From the NCBI GenBank assembly GCA_048498035.1, contig JBEHYT010000013.1, positions 1-64,000 on the forward strand: a DNA stretch of 64,000 nucleotides. The letters are read 5' to 3'. Numbering within the stretch: the stretch's first letter is position 1; each line of letters opens with the position of its first letter. Of this stretch, positions 18,734 through 26,860 are shown in pieces. The notes beneath the pieces are model-generated. The model searched no databases, had not been told where the DNA came from, and saw nothing but the letters and a program-made list of their open reading frames with translations. The stretch comes from CADEDV01 sp048498035 (GTDB taxonomy: Bacteria; Bacteroidota; Bacteroidia; Chitinophagales; Chitinophagaceae). The translations under genes were made by a program, and so were the position numbers.

Positions 18734-19519
18734 ATGTCAAAAGCAACTTCCACCTTGCACAACCTTGCTGAGCGACACCAGTACATACTTGCCCGGCTTC
18801 AAAAGGAGGGAAAAGTGAACGTTCTCGACCTCTGCAATGATCTGAATGTGTCATCTGTAACCATCCGGAAGGACCTGAAACTGCTGGAAGACAAGAATCT
18901 GCTCTTTCGAACCCATGGCGGCGCCACGCTTTCTAATCCCTATACGGCCGACCGGCCGGTGAATGAAAAGGAGAAGATTCGTTCTGATGAAAAAAATGAA
19001 ATCGGTATGGCTGCCGCGGCATTGGTTGAGCCGCATGATTGTATCATTATCGCCTCGGGAACTACGGTATTATCGCTGGCGCGAAGCCTGAAACCGCAGG
19101 GCAGTCTTACGGTGATAACGGCCGCCCTTAATGTAGCCACTACACTTAATCAGAATCCGGAAATAGAAGTGCTGATCCTTGGCGGTGTATTGCGAAAGAG
19201 TTCTTCTTCCGCAACCGGGATTTACGCGGAGCGTGTGCTGGAAGATTTTTCCTGCAGCAAATTATTCCTCGGCGTAGATGGGATTGATCTTGAATTTGGC
19301 CTTAGTACTACCAACGTAATGGAAGCCCAACTGAACCGCAAAATGATTGCGGCTTCGCAAAAAACAATTGTGCTGGCAGATTCATCAAAATTTGGAAAAC
19401 GTGGATTTGGCCGTATTTGTGGCCTGGAAGATATTGACCAGGTGATCACCGACAAATGCATCTCCGATCATATGCTGGAAACGCTCCGCGGAATGGGAAT
19501 TGAAGTCACGATCGTTTAA
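18734..19519 (+). CDS. glpR: DeoR-family transcriptional regulator, probable GlpR
   Basis: A 261-residue regulator of normal DeoR length. The N-terminal helix-turn-helix (RHQYILARLQKEGKVNVLDL, VSSVTIRKDLKLLE, RTHGGA) matches the family signature closely. The effector domain follows, with IIASGTTVLSLARSL as the sugar-phosphate isomerase-like phosphate-binding loop and FLGVDGID. DeoR proteins sense phosphorylated sugars or polyols; next to glpD the expected effector is glycerol-3-phosphate. It is transcribed away from glpD and its stop overlaps that of the convergent DUF5686 gene by 4 bases. It probably controls glpD, itself and perhaps the whole minus-strand block to 5354. Confidence 0.88.
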   Translation: MSKATSTLHNLAERHQYILARLQKEGKVNVLDLCNDLNVSSVTIRKDLKLLEDKNLLFRTHGGATLSNPYTADRPVNEKEKIRSDEKNEIGMAAAALVEPHDCIIIASGTTVLSLARSLKPQGSLTVITAALNVATTLNQNPEIEVLILGGVLRKSSSSATGIYAERVLEDFSCSKLFLGVDGIDLEFGLSTTNVMEAQLNRKMIAASQKTIVLADSSKFGKRGFGRICGLEDIDQVITDKCISDHMLETLRGMGIEVTIV

Positions 19520-22002
19520 AACGTAAGGCGGAAGCTTCCAAACACACCAAACTTCTGATCATTTAGCCGTTCCAGGTTAGAAGGCAATACCCGCCATACA
19601 AAATCAATTCGCAATACTTTCAGAATATTGTCTACACCCGTTCCTAATTCCAGGTAAGTGCGTCCATCCAATGTCTGGAAAGAACTTCCCTGTTTAAAAT
19701 TAAATGCTTTATTAGCGGGAGACAGGCTTCCCCAAAGTGCTTTTGCCGTCCAGAACTGGCGGAACTTCAATTTTGGGATCAGTCGGAAAATTCCGTTCCC
19801 AATATTGTGTTCAATATTAATGCCCGCATAGCGATCATGCACAAACTCCCAGCGGTTCATTAGGTTAAACGCGTATTTGTTGTAATAGTATAACTCATTA
19901 CCGGGGGCAATATCGAGCAATACATACGGGAGCGTGCCAAATGTTTTCCCTCCATAAACATAATAAGAGATGGTGCCAAACGGCGGGATCTTGATATAGT
20001 CAGAAACGGAAGCGGATATTTTTACATAGTCGTAGCTGCTGCGCAGCACGCCGGAAATTCCTTTTGTAAGATACAATTCACCAATCGGGTAGGGGCTTCC
20101 GAGGCTGGTGCGGAAAAACTGGTTTTCGAGAAAACGTTCCAAATACGCAAACCGGAACCGGGCCGATATTTCAAACGTGTTGAGCGCCGTTCTTCCTGGT
20201 ACATTTACCGCGAAAGAATCTTTTGGGACGAGGTTGCTGAGCGGGAGAAAATTTTTGCTCACCACGGAAAACAATCCGGAAAATCCCGAGCGTGTTTCGT
20301 TGAAAAATTCAAAACGCTTCTCATTTACCTTCAGGTATTTGAGGGGAACATTGTTTTTGCGAATGGCAAGCGCAAATACATTGTCGGATGTTACTTCACC
20401 ATAATAGGTTTGTCCCCAGTCAAGATCATTAGTATAAGACCCGTAGAGATAAAGCCGCGGATGCTTTTTGGGAAGGTAAAAGAGTTCGGCTTTTCCTTTT
20501 AATTTTTTATCACCAAAGCCATAGGCGAGATACCCATGCCACCACCAATGTTTATCGAAATTTTTATTGGTTCCCAGGTCAAACCGCATGCGGAAGCCTT
20601 CCCATGAGTTTTGCGTAACCCAGTTGAACCAGGGTCCTATCTGGTAATTACCGATATTAAGATAGCCGGTGCCAATGAAATTAACCGTTTTGGTAAAGCG
20701 CTGAAACACGGGTGCATTGGTAAGCGTATCGATCATCCGGATAATGCCTGCTTCTGTCCGGGACAATTCTTCGTGGCGCGCACTGCTCCAAAAATCCTTT
20801 CCTTTCTCATCTGCTCCCGGTTCTGTGATAATTTCTTCCTGGATTTTGTTTTTTGCGAGTTCACGCAACACACTGCTGTCATCAACCACCACATTACGGT
20901 AAGTGGTTGTTTTGCGACCAATAAATCCAGGCCTGTCTTTACCCAGCGGGGAAAGATCAGCTACAAATTTATCTTTGGAAAGAAACCAGGTGCTGTCATT
21001 GATGAGTCGATATTCCTGTATCAGCGTAAGGTTATCTACAAAATTGACATTGGCATCTTTTCCCAGCCGCAGGCTCATTTTCTGAATGGCAAAACTGGTA
21101 TCGTTTACCCAGCAATCTCCTTCAAACGTGTCTCCCCCGCGGCGCTTGGGAGTAAATACAAGATGATAAAAGCGGCGGTGGTTGATAAACTGTGTATCTA
21201 CCACGCGGTAATTATAATAATAATCGCCATTGTCGCTGATCGGGCTTACAAAGCGTTTGTCCATCACCGGGATGAAGTTGTTGTACACGTTCACCACCTG
21301 GTCTGTTCCGCCCAGCAACTTTACCATGCTTTCATTCTTAACGCCATTGGTGTTGGCCGCTTTGATCACCTCCCGGCGTTTCTGCGGTTTTTTCTGGTAG
21401 TAGTAGTCAGACAAGGCTTCGGTGAGATAGGACGGTAGGTAGCGAAGTCCGTCGGCCGTATCAATATTCTCGTGGATCAGTTGGCTGATGGGACGCAGCG
21501 GTTTGAATTTGCCGAACTTTTCAAAATTGATATTCTTCAGGTCCAGCTCCAGCTTGTTATATAATTCATAGGAAAAATTATCAAACCGGTAGCGGTCATT
21601 GTCCGGCTTATGTTTTACGATCTTTTTCCAAAGCAGGAGTCCTTTGTTAACCTTTACACGCACACGTACTCCCTCATTAAACGTTCCGCGCGGCATTTGC
21701 ACAATAAGGCGGATGGAATCTTTGTCGGCCGGAATGGGAAAAAGAAAGGGCTGGTATCCAACGCAGGTAATTTCAAGCGTATCAGCAGGCCATTGATCAA
21801 AATAGAAGGAAAAGCGACCGGCAGAATCAGTAAGATCGCCAACGGTGGAATGCCGGAAACTAATGGAGGCGAAGGGAATACGTTCTTCACTAACAGAATC
21901 CTGCACCACGCCGGAAATACGTTTTCCCTGCGCATAAAGGGTAGGAGTAGCGCCAACAAAGAGAGCCAGTAATACGGTACAGGTCAGGATCCTCATAATC
22001 AT
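19516..22002 (-). CDS. DUF5686 outer-membrane protein with carboxypeptidase-regulatory-like domain
   Basis: About 828 residues from ATG 22002; the second ATG at 21996 is equally good, and the longer frame would need a TTG. Signal peptide (RILTCTVLLALFVGATPTLYAQ), then a carboxypeptidase-regulatory-like sandwich (about 30-110: RISGVVQDSVSEERIPFASI, DSAGRFSF). The rest matches the DUF5686 pattern (LLWKKIVKHKPDND, YELYNKLELDL, AFTPKRRGGDTFEGDCWV-like strand) and ends in beta-strands of an outer-membrane barrel with a terminal phenylalanine. Function unknown; proteins of this type are widespread in Bacteroidota. Convergent with glpR and probably not part of the glp locus. Confidence 0.82.
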   Translation of the reverse strand: MIMRILTCTVLLALFVGATPTLYAQGKRISGVVQDSVSEERIPFASISFRHSTVGDLTDSAGRFSFYFDQWPADTLEITCVGYQPFLFPIPADKDSIRLIVQMPRGTFNEGVRVRVKVNKGLLLWKKIVKHKPDNDRYRFDNFSYELYNKLELDLKNINFEKFGKFKPLRPISQLIHENIDTADGLRYLPSYLTEALSDYYYQKKPQKRREVIKAANTNGVKNESMVKLLGGTDQVVNVYNNFIPVMDKRFVSPISDNGDYYYNYRVVDTQFINHRRFYHLVFTPKRRGGDTFEGDCWVNDTSFAIQKMSLRLGKDANVNFVDNLTLIQEYRLINDSTWFLSKDKFVADLSPLGKDRPGFIGRKTTTYRNVVVDDSSVLRELAKNKIQEEIITEPGADEKGKDFWSSARHEELSRTEAGIIRMIDTLTNAPVFQRFTKTVNFIGTGYLNIGNYQIGPWFNWVTQNSWEGFRMRFDLGTNKNFDKHWWWHGYLAYGFGDKKLKGKAELFYLPKKHPRLYLYGSYTNDLDWGQTYYGEVTSDNVFALAIRKNNVPLKYLKVNEKRFEFFNETRSGFSGLFSVVSKNFLPLSNLVPKDSFAVNVPGRTALNTFEISARFRFAYLERFLENQFFRTSLGSPYPIGELYLTKGISGVLRSSYDYVKISASVSDYIKIPPFGTISYYVYGGKTFGTLPYVLLDIAPGNELYYYNKYAFNLMNRWEFVHDRYAGINIEHNIGNGIFRLIPKLKFRQFWTAKALWGSLSPANKAFNFKQGSSFQTLDGRTYLELGTGVDNILKVLRIDFVWRVLPSNLERLNDQKFGVFGSFRLTF

Positions 22003-22131
22003 AAAATAGCACTTCAAATATGACGCCGGAACAATGGCCCGGCTTTCACTGGCAAGGGCATAAAATTACGATGGGAACAGCAATTTGAAGCCAACGAAAA
22101 AAAAGCTTGGAAAAATAAAGGAAACTCACTT

Positions 22132-22148
22132 ACTTTGTATTACAAAGT
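22132..22148. promoter_or_regulatory. 17-bp palindromic operator, copy 1
   Basis: ACTTTGTATTACAAAGT is a perfect palindrome around a central T, ending 8 bases before the ATG of the membrane-protein gene. A close copy lies at 23129-23145, and the gene between them encodes a winged-helix regulator, so autoregulation is likely. Confidence 0.65.
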
Positions 22149-22156
22149 GCTTTTTT

Positions 22157-22816
22157 ATGACTGAAGATCAATCATCTTCTTCGCTGCGTGATCTGCATGA
22201 CATCCGCCGGATCATGGAGCGTTCTTCCCGGTTCATATCGCTGAGCGGTTTTTCCGGCATTGCCGCCGGAATTTTTGCCCTTGCGGGATGTTGGATCGCC
22301 AGGATTTGGATCCACGATTTTTTTGCAGGATGGCAAACTGGAGCAATAACGATGAATGATTTACCCGGGCTGCGGAACCGCCTGCTCTCGCTCGCTGCCG
22401 TTGTGTTGTTGCTGGCTCTTTCTTTTGCGTATCTTTTTACGCTTCGTAAAATGCGCAACGATCGTGTGTCGCTCTGGGATCTTCCATCAAGACGGCTGAT
22501 CTGGAATATGCTGGTGCCGCTGGCGTCTGGCGGACTATTTATCCTGGCGCTGCTACAGCAAAATGCCTGGACATTCGTTGCCCCGGCCTGCCTGGTGTTT
22601 TATGGACTGGCACTTGTAAACGCGAGCAAATACACTGTAAGCGATATCCGCTACCTCGGGTACCTGGAGATCGTACTCGGACTTATTAATACGCAGGTGC
22701 TGCACAGCGGTCTTTATTTCTGGGGAGTGGGATTTGGTATCTTGCACATTGTATATGGCTGCCTGATGTGGTGGAAGTATGAACGAAATACGCCGGAAAC
22801 GGCCCGGAAATCATGA
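22157..22816 (+). CDS. Multi-pass membrane protein in the regulator/CreD cluster
   Basis: A 219-residue protein with about six hydrophobic segments (for example LSGFSGIAAGIFALAGCW, LAAVVLLLALSFAYLF, LVPLASGGLFILALL). The upstream in-frame codons to 22085 begin with TTG and cross the palindromic operator, so ATG 22157 (MTEDQSSSSLRDLHDIRRIM) is the better start. Its stop overlaps the start of the winged-helix regulator (ATGA at 22813-22816), a sign of coupled translation. No enzyme motif is recognised. The N-terminal cytoplasmic helix with paired arginines and aspartates may contact the regulator; that is speculation from the arrangement. Confidence 0.7.
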   Translation: MTEDQSSSSLRDLHDIRRIMERSSRFISLSGFSGIAAGIFALAGCWIARIWIHDFFAGWQTGAITMNDLPGLRNRLLSLAAVVLLLALSFAYLFTLRKMRNDRVSLWDLPSRRLIWNMLVPLASGGLFILALLQQNAWTFVAPACLVFYGLALVNASKYTVSDIRYLGYLEIVLGLINTQVLHSGLYFWGVGFGILHIVYGCLMWWKYERNTPETARKS

Positions 22817-23112
22817 AGAACCCGATCAACGGACTCAATAAAGTATTTGATAACAGGATACGCCTGGGTGTAATGAGCATTTTGATGGTGAACGAGGAGG
22901 TAAATTTTAACGACCTTAAACAAATGCTTGAAGTAACCGATGGCAACCTGGCCACGCATCTTGTTAACCTGGAAGAAAACGGTTATATAAAAGTGCATAA
23001 AGGATTTATCGGAAAAAAAACAAATACCACCTATGCTGCTACAAAATCAGGACAGAAAGCCTTCCAGGACCATATTGAAGCGCTCGAAGCAATGATCCGT
23101 GGGATACGATAA
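22813..23112 (+). CDS. Small winged-helix transcriptional regulator
   Basis: A 99-residue single-domain regulator of the MarR/PadR-like winged-helix fold. NRIRLGVMSILM begins helix 1, NFNDLKQMLEVTDGNLATHLVNLEENGYI is the helix-turn-helix with recognition helix (written here as adjoining parts NFNDLKQMLEV and TDGNLATHL), and KKTNTTYAATKSGQ is the wing. No sensing domain is present. It overlaps the membrane protein gene before it by 4 bases. Palindromes of the same sequence stand before that gene and before the next gene downstream, which makes it the probable repressor of both units. In Bacteroidota, regulators like this often sit near creD, as here. Confidence 0.82.
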   Translation: MKNPINGLNKVFDNRIRLGVMSILMVNEEVNFNDLKQMLEVTDGNLATHLVNLEENGYIKVHKGFIGKKTNTTYAATKSGQKAFQDHIEALEAMIRGIR

Positions 23113-23128
23113 TTTTTTTTATACATAC

Positions 23129-23145
23129 ACTTTGAAATACAAAGT
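23129..23145. promoter_or_regulatory. 17-bp palindromic operator, copy 2
   Basis: ACTTTGAAATACAAAGT has the same ACTTTG...CAAAGT half-sites and spacing as 22132-22148, with two changes in the centre. It ends 9 bases before the ATG at 23155, matching the distance seen at copy 1. Confidence 0.65.
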
Positions 23146-23154
23146 ACTTTTAAA

Positions 23155-23685
23155 ATGAAATCACCATTAAGCCTTATCCGACGTTGTCTTTTGTTTTTTA
23201 TGGTGAGCCTGGCCGCCAGCGGTCTTACGGCTATCCCGGTGGAATGGGAACTATCTTCATTGCTGCCCTTTGTTCCCTTCCCCTCAGCCGTAGGCCGTTG
23301 GCTTAACCAGGTGCTGACAGCTATCCATCATGTATCTGCCAGCTACCCATTCCTTTTTTACGGGTACGACTGGCTGGCCTTTGCCCATTTCTTGCTCGCG
23401 ATCCTGTTTATTGGTCCGTACCGCAATCCCGTGCGAAATAAGTGGGTGATAGAATTTGGTATGTATGCCTGCCTGCTGGTAATTCCATTCGCGCTGATTG
23501 CGGGTCATTTCCGCGGCATCCCCTGGTACTGGCAGCTTGCGGATTGTTCATTCGGCATCATTGGATTGCTGCCACTTGCCATTGCCTACCGCAAAACGCT
23601 CATATTGGAGGAGACTGAACAGCTTATCGCTGCGAATACGCAGCATGCGGAAGATATTTTTTTAAACTATAAAAAATGCTCGTGA
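23155..23685 (+). CDS. Hypothetical multi-pass membrane protein
   Basis: A 176-residue protein with four or five hydrophobic segments (LLFFMVSLAASGLTAIPV, WLAFAHFLLAILFIG, MYACLLVIPFALIAG, FGIIGLLPLAIAY). No family motif is recognised with certainty. It directly follows operator copy 2 and its TGA overlaps an in-frame ATG of the next gene (TGATG at 23683-23687). It is therefore the first gene of a second unit under the winged-helix regulator, with creD further downstream. Confidence 0.65.
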   Translation: MKSPLSLIRRCLLFFMVSLAASGLTAIPVEWELSSLLPFVPFPSAVGRWLNQVLTAIHHVSASYPFLFYGYDWLAFAHFLLAILFIGPYRNPVRNKWVIEFGMYACLLVIPFALIAGHFRGIPWYWQLADCSFGIIGLLPLAIAYRKTLILEETEQLIAANTQHAEDIFLNYKKCS

Positions 23686-24269
23686 TGTGGCGGTACTTAC
23701 CTAAGATCCTGTTTTTTACCTGTATGGCCCACGTTGCCCTTTTTCTATGGCAAATCAGTTTTGCTTCCGTTATTCCACTTGATTTTGCAAATCAGGACTT
23801 CGCCGCTCACTATCATCGTTTCGTTTACGAAAAAATCATTTTCTCGATCCTGATCGCGAACGTCGTTTTTTTTAGTAAATGGGGAAGACGCCATGGTGTT
23901 GCACTCGCCTCTACTGGCGCCATTTTCTCTTTTTTTTACACCTGTTTTGTCTTTGTCCACCTGTTTGATTCAAGCACTGAAACATGGCGCACTGCGGAAA
24001 TATTGTACCGGAATATCAATAATCGGACAGCGCGTATTGAAATCCAGGAAGCTCCAGCTCTTATGTATGCAGAGCACCGCAAAGTTAAACTTGTCCCTAG
24101 ATGGTACTTCTGGAATTATGTCACAATAATAAATGAACAAATGCCAATAGATACATCGGTTTGGAAGCCGCTGAATAGCCCGCAAAAGATTAGTTCTGAA
24201 CCACTGTTGTCCGGCGAAAATGAAAGTCCAACCCTGGTTCGCGTTCTCTGCGGTTCCTGGCGTTCTTAG
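23676..24269 (+). CDS. Hypothetical membrane protein with a repeat-derived C-terminus
   Basis: A 197-residue protein with about three hydrophobic segments (ILFFTCMAHVALFLWQI, IIFSILIANVVFF, GAIFSFFYTCFVFVHLF) and a soluble C-terminal part. The ATG at 23685, which overlaps the previous stop, is an alternative start. The function is not recognised. The last residues (VLCGSWRS) and the stop codon are encoded by the dispersed intergenic repeat beginning near 24237, so the present C-terminus may differ from the ancestral one. Confidence 0.6.
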   Translation: MLVMWRYLPKILFFTCMAHVALFLWQISFASVIPLDFANQDFAAHYHRFVYEKIIFSILIANVVFFSKWGRRHGVALASTGAIFSFFYTCFVFVHLFDSSTETWRTAEILYRNINNRTARIEIQEAPALMYAEHRKVKLVPRWYFWNYVTIINEQMPIDTSVWKPLNSPQKISSEPLLSGENESPTLVRVLCGSWRS

Positions 24270-24340
24270 CGATACTGCATTTATGAAGAACTTCTTTTTG
24301 TAACGCAATGAACGCGAAGGTCGCGCAAAGTGCGCAATAG
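24237..24340 (+). repeat. Dispersed intergenic repeat, copy A
   Basis: A degenerate GCG-rich unit whose core at 24277-24310 (GCATTTATGAAGAAC followed by a T-run and TGTAACGCAATG) recurs in inverted orientation at 36355-36387. Similarity extends to the flanking GCGTTCCTGGC and GCAATA words. It covers the 3' end of the membrane protein gene and most of the first part of the gap before creD. Repeats built from such words are common between genes in Bacteroidota. Confidence 0.7.
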
Positions 24341-24426
24341 GAATTTGATCGGCTTGATAAGTCGTTCCCATTATTTGAAAGCAATGATAATTTCCGTTGT
24401 ATCATAAAATTTTCCAGAACCCTCGT

Positions 24427-24459
24427 GGTTCTCAACTGTAAAAAATGCAGTTGAGAACC
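24427..24459. repeat. 12-bp perfect inverted repeat before creD
   Basis: GGTTCTCAACTG (24427-24438) and CAGTTGAGAACC (24448-24459) flank a nine-base A-rich loop. The hairpin lies 59 bases before the creD start. No T-run follows it on the plus strand. It could be an operator, an mRNA-processing hairpin or part of the neighbouring repeat. Confidence 0.5.
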
Positions 24460-24518
24460 AAAAGCTCAGTCAATGTATCAGCACTACAACAAGTCACTTT
24501 TATTTTAATACTTATATC

Positions 24519-25805
24519 ATGGATACAAACCAACATCAAATTTTACCAAAGCAACAGAATAGAACATTTATCAAAGGATTGGTAATTGTCGGCATTACCC
24601 TGCTGCTTCTAATCCCTGCCTTTTTTGTTCAGAACCTGGTGGAAGAACGCGCTTCTCATTACGAAGAAGCGGTAACCGGCATCACATCAGCCTGGGGTGG
24701 ATCACAATCCGTCACCGGCCCCGTTTTGATGATCCCCTTCCATGATACATTGGGCAGGGAACACAAATTTTACCTGCTGCCGGATTCACTTCTCGTTAAT
24801 GGTATAATTTCCCCCCAAGAGCGCTCGCGCGGACTATACAAAGTGATGCTTTATAGTTCTACTATTAATTTGTCTGGACGATTCCTGGTGCCGGCTATCC
24901 CGGAACTGCATCAACGGGGAATAATTGTTGACTGGAGCAAAGCCAAACTCCTTGTTGATCTATCGGATATCAAAGGACTTACATCGGATGTGAGCCTTGA
25001 CTGGAACAATACGAAAATTCCCATGTCTGTATCTAATGACAGTCCGTTGCTTCCCGGCGCCATGGCCGCGCCGGTTGCACTGGATCCGCAGGAGCCGCTT
25101 CAGTCTTTTTCATTCCATCTTTTACTCGGCGTAAATGGCTCGGGAAGTTTAACGGTTGTTCCCGCAGGCAGGCAAACCAGCATGGAATTGCATTCTACTG
25201 CCGCCCAGCCATCTTTTACAGGACCTCAACTACCAGTTTCCTCATCGTTTGAAAAGAACGGGTTTTCCGCAACCTGGAAAACGCTGGCGCACAGCAGGAA
25301 ATTTCCGCAGCAGTGGCTGGATAATTCTTTTTCAATGAATGAATCGGCGATCGGTGTCAGTTTTTATGTGCCGCTCAACGGCTACCAGAAAACCCTGCGC
25401 TCCGTGAAATATGCCATTCTTTGCATCCTGCTAACATTTGCGGCTTCATTCCTGGTAGAAACGGTGGGGCGAAGGTTTTTGTCGCTCATCAACTATGTTT
25501 TGATAGGTTTTGCATTGATCGTTTTTTATCTCCTGCTATTGTCGATCTCTGAGTTTACCGGGTTTAACCTCGCTTATGGAATTGCCACACTGGCAACTTC
25601 AGCACTTGTGACATGGTTTTTGCGTGGTGTACTTGGCTCATCGCGGCTCAGCGCCATCCTGTGTTTTGTGTTGATTACCGCGTATAGTTATGTATTTGTA
25701 ACGCTGCAGCTACAGGAATATGCACTGCTGATGGGAAGCCTGGGTCTTTTTATTTCATTAAGCCTGATCATGTATTTCTCACGAAAAATGAAATGGGGTG
25801 AATAA
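24519..25805 (+). CDS. creD: Cell-envelope integrity protein CreD
   Basis: A 428-residue inner-membrane protein matching the CreD family: one N-terminal membrane helix (LVIVGITLLLLIPAFFV), the following ERASHYEEAVTGITSAWGG motif with GPVLMIP, a large periplasmic region, and four or five C-terminal helices beginning at YAILCILLTFAASFLVE and including INYVLIGFALIVFYLLLLS. The family is usually about 440-460 residues, so this copy is slightly short. CreD overproduction gives envelope-stress and colicin phenotypes in enteric bacteria, but its activity is unknown. Here it is downstream of the winged-helix regulator cluster and its stop overlaps the next start by one base (TAATG). Confidence 0.88.
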   Translation: MDTNQHQILPKQQNRTFIKGLVIVGITLLLLIPAFFVQNLVEERASHYEEAVTGITSAWGGSQSVTGPVLMIPFHDTLGREHKFYLLPDSLLVNGIISPQERSRGLYKVMLYSSTINLSGRFLVPAIPELHQRGIIVDWSKAKLLVDLSDIKGLTSDVSLDWNNTKIPMSVSNDSPLLPGAMAAPVALDPQEPLQSFSFHLLLGVNGSGSLTVVPAGRQTSMELHSTAAQPSFTGPQLPVSSSFEKNGFSATWKTLAHSRKFPQQWLDNSFSMNESAIGVSFYVPLNGYQKTLRSVKYAILCILLTFAASFLVETVGRRFLSLINYVLIGFALIVFYLLLLSISEFTGFNLAYGIATLATSALVTWFLRGVLGSSRLSAILCFVLITAYSYVFVTLQLQEYALLMGSLGLFISLSLIMYFSRKMKWGE

Positions 25806-26194
25806 TGGACAACAACAAAAAAATATCATTTTCTCTGCGTGCGCGGCTGCGCAGCATTCGATTCGCGTGGGCCGGCATCCGTGCTTTTTTCAAAGCGGAG
25901 CATAATGCCTATATCCATGCCGGCGCATCTATGGCTGCCATTGCCCTGGGAGTGGCGCTTCACATCAGCAGTATGGAGTGGATTGTAATAAGCCTTTCCA
26001 TCTCACTGGTGTGGGCGGCGGAACTTTTCAATACAGCTATTGAGGCGATGGCCAACCGGTTTTCACCGCAGTATGATCCTGCTGTGAAGTTTATCAAGGA
26101 TGTAGCTGCCGCTGCGGTATTATTCACCGCGCTTGGTGCATGTATTTCGGGGATCATCATTTTCTTACCTAAAATCATCCATTATGTCTTCTGA
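25805..26194 (+). CDS. Diacylglycerol/undecaprenol kinase family protein (DgkA type)
   Basis: A 129-residue membrane kinase with three hydrophobic helices. The active-site motif is AAELFNTAIEAMANRF, and the preceding FKAEHNAYIHAGAS segment is also typical. DgkA-type proteins phosphorylate diacylglycerol (Gram-negatives) or undecaprenol (many others); the sequence does not decide which. The start overlaps the creD stop by one base and the end overlaps the DUF1361 gene by 11 bases, so the three genes are translationally coupled, consistent with envelope lipid upkeep. Confidence 0.88.
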   Translation: MDNNKKISFSLRARLRSIRFAWAGIRAFFKAEHNAYIHAGASMAAIALGVALHISSMEWIVISLSISLVWAAELFNTAIEAMANRFSPQYDPAVKFIKDVAAAAVLFTALGACISGIIIFLPKIIHYVF

Positions 26195-26855
26195 ATCGCA
26201 CAGTTCGAATCGATCGCATTATTCGCGCATCCATCTCTGCGTGGCCATTTCCTGTATATTTTCCATGGCCCTTGTAGTACTAAGGATGATCAACACCGGA
26301 ACCTCTCTTTTCAGCTGGCTTCCCTGGAACCTGTTCCTTGCACTTATTCCTTACCTGGTTAGCTACCAGTTGGAAAAGCGCCCCTCCTGGCTCGAAAGCC
26401 GCTGGCCATTTGCAGTATGCTTTGTTGCATGGCTGTTGTTTCTGCCCAATTCCTTTTATATCATCACAGACCTGTTTCATCTCAAATCATACCCGGGCAG
26501 TTCCAGGTGGTATGATCTTGTCCTGATCTTTTCCTTTGCCTGGAACGGGTTGCTGTTGGGAATTCTTTCACTTCGACAAATGGAACGCATCGTAGTCAAT
26601 ACATTTCTTCGTGGAAATGAATTTCTATTCCTGGTGCCCGTGATGTTATTAAACGGTTGGGGTATTTACATCGGGCGCGTAATGCGGTACAATAGCTGGG
26701 ATGTAGTTGTAAACCCTCTCGATCTGTTGCAGGATGCCGGCGCCATGGCATTGCATCCGTTTCAATATACATACGCATGGGCAATGATTGCGGCAATGGG
26801 TATTCTCACCTCGCTGATCTACCTGTCCGTAAAACGGCTTGGCGCCTGGTTATAA
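26184..26855 (+). CDS. DUF1361 membrane protein
   Basis: A 223-residue protein with about six membrane segments. It has the DUF1361 hallmarks WLLFLPNSFYIITDLFHL and IGRVMRYNSWDVV. Function unknown. The frame extends upstream to 26133, but those codons lie inside the DgkA gene and ATG 26184 (MSSESHSS) gives a better start. A bidirectional terminator follows at once. Confidence 0.85.
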   Translation: MSSESHSSNRSHYSRIHLCVAISCIFSMALVVLRMINTGTSLFSWLPWNLFLALIPYLVSYQLEKRPSWLESRWPFAVCFVAWLLFLPNSFYIITDLFHLKSYPGSSRWYDLVLIFSFAWNGLLLGILSLRQMERIVVNTFLRGNEFLFLVPVMLLNGWGIYIGRVMRYNSWDVVVNPLDLLQDAGAMALHPFQYTYAWAMIAAMGILTSLIYLSVKRLGAWL

Positions 26856-26860
26856 AAAAA

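Noticed and set aside
18734..19519. Regulator of a sugar operon other than glp
   Set aside because: DeoR proteins control many sugars, but divergence from glpD with shared repeats makes a glycerol-3-phosphate role clearly the best reading.
20611..21438. 275-residue plus-strand frame opposite the DUF5686 gene
   Set aside because: Low-complexity antisense translation with no start context or domain.
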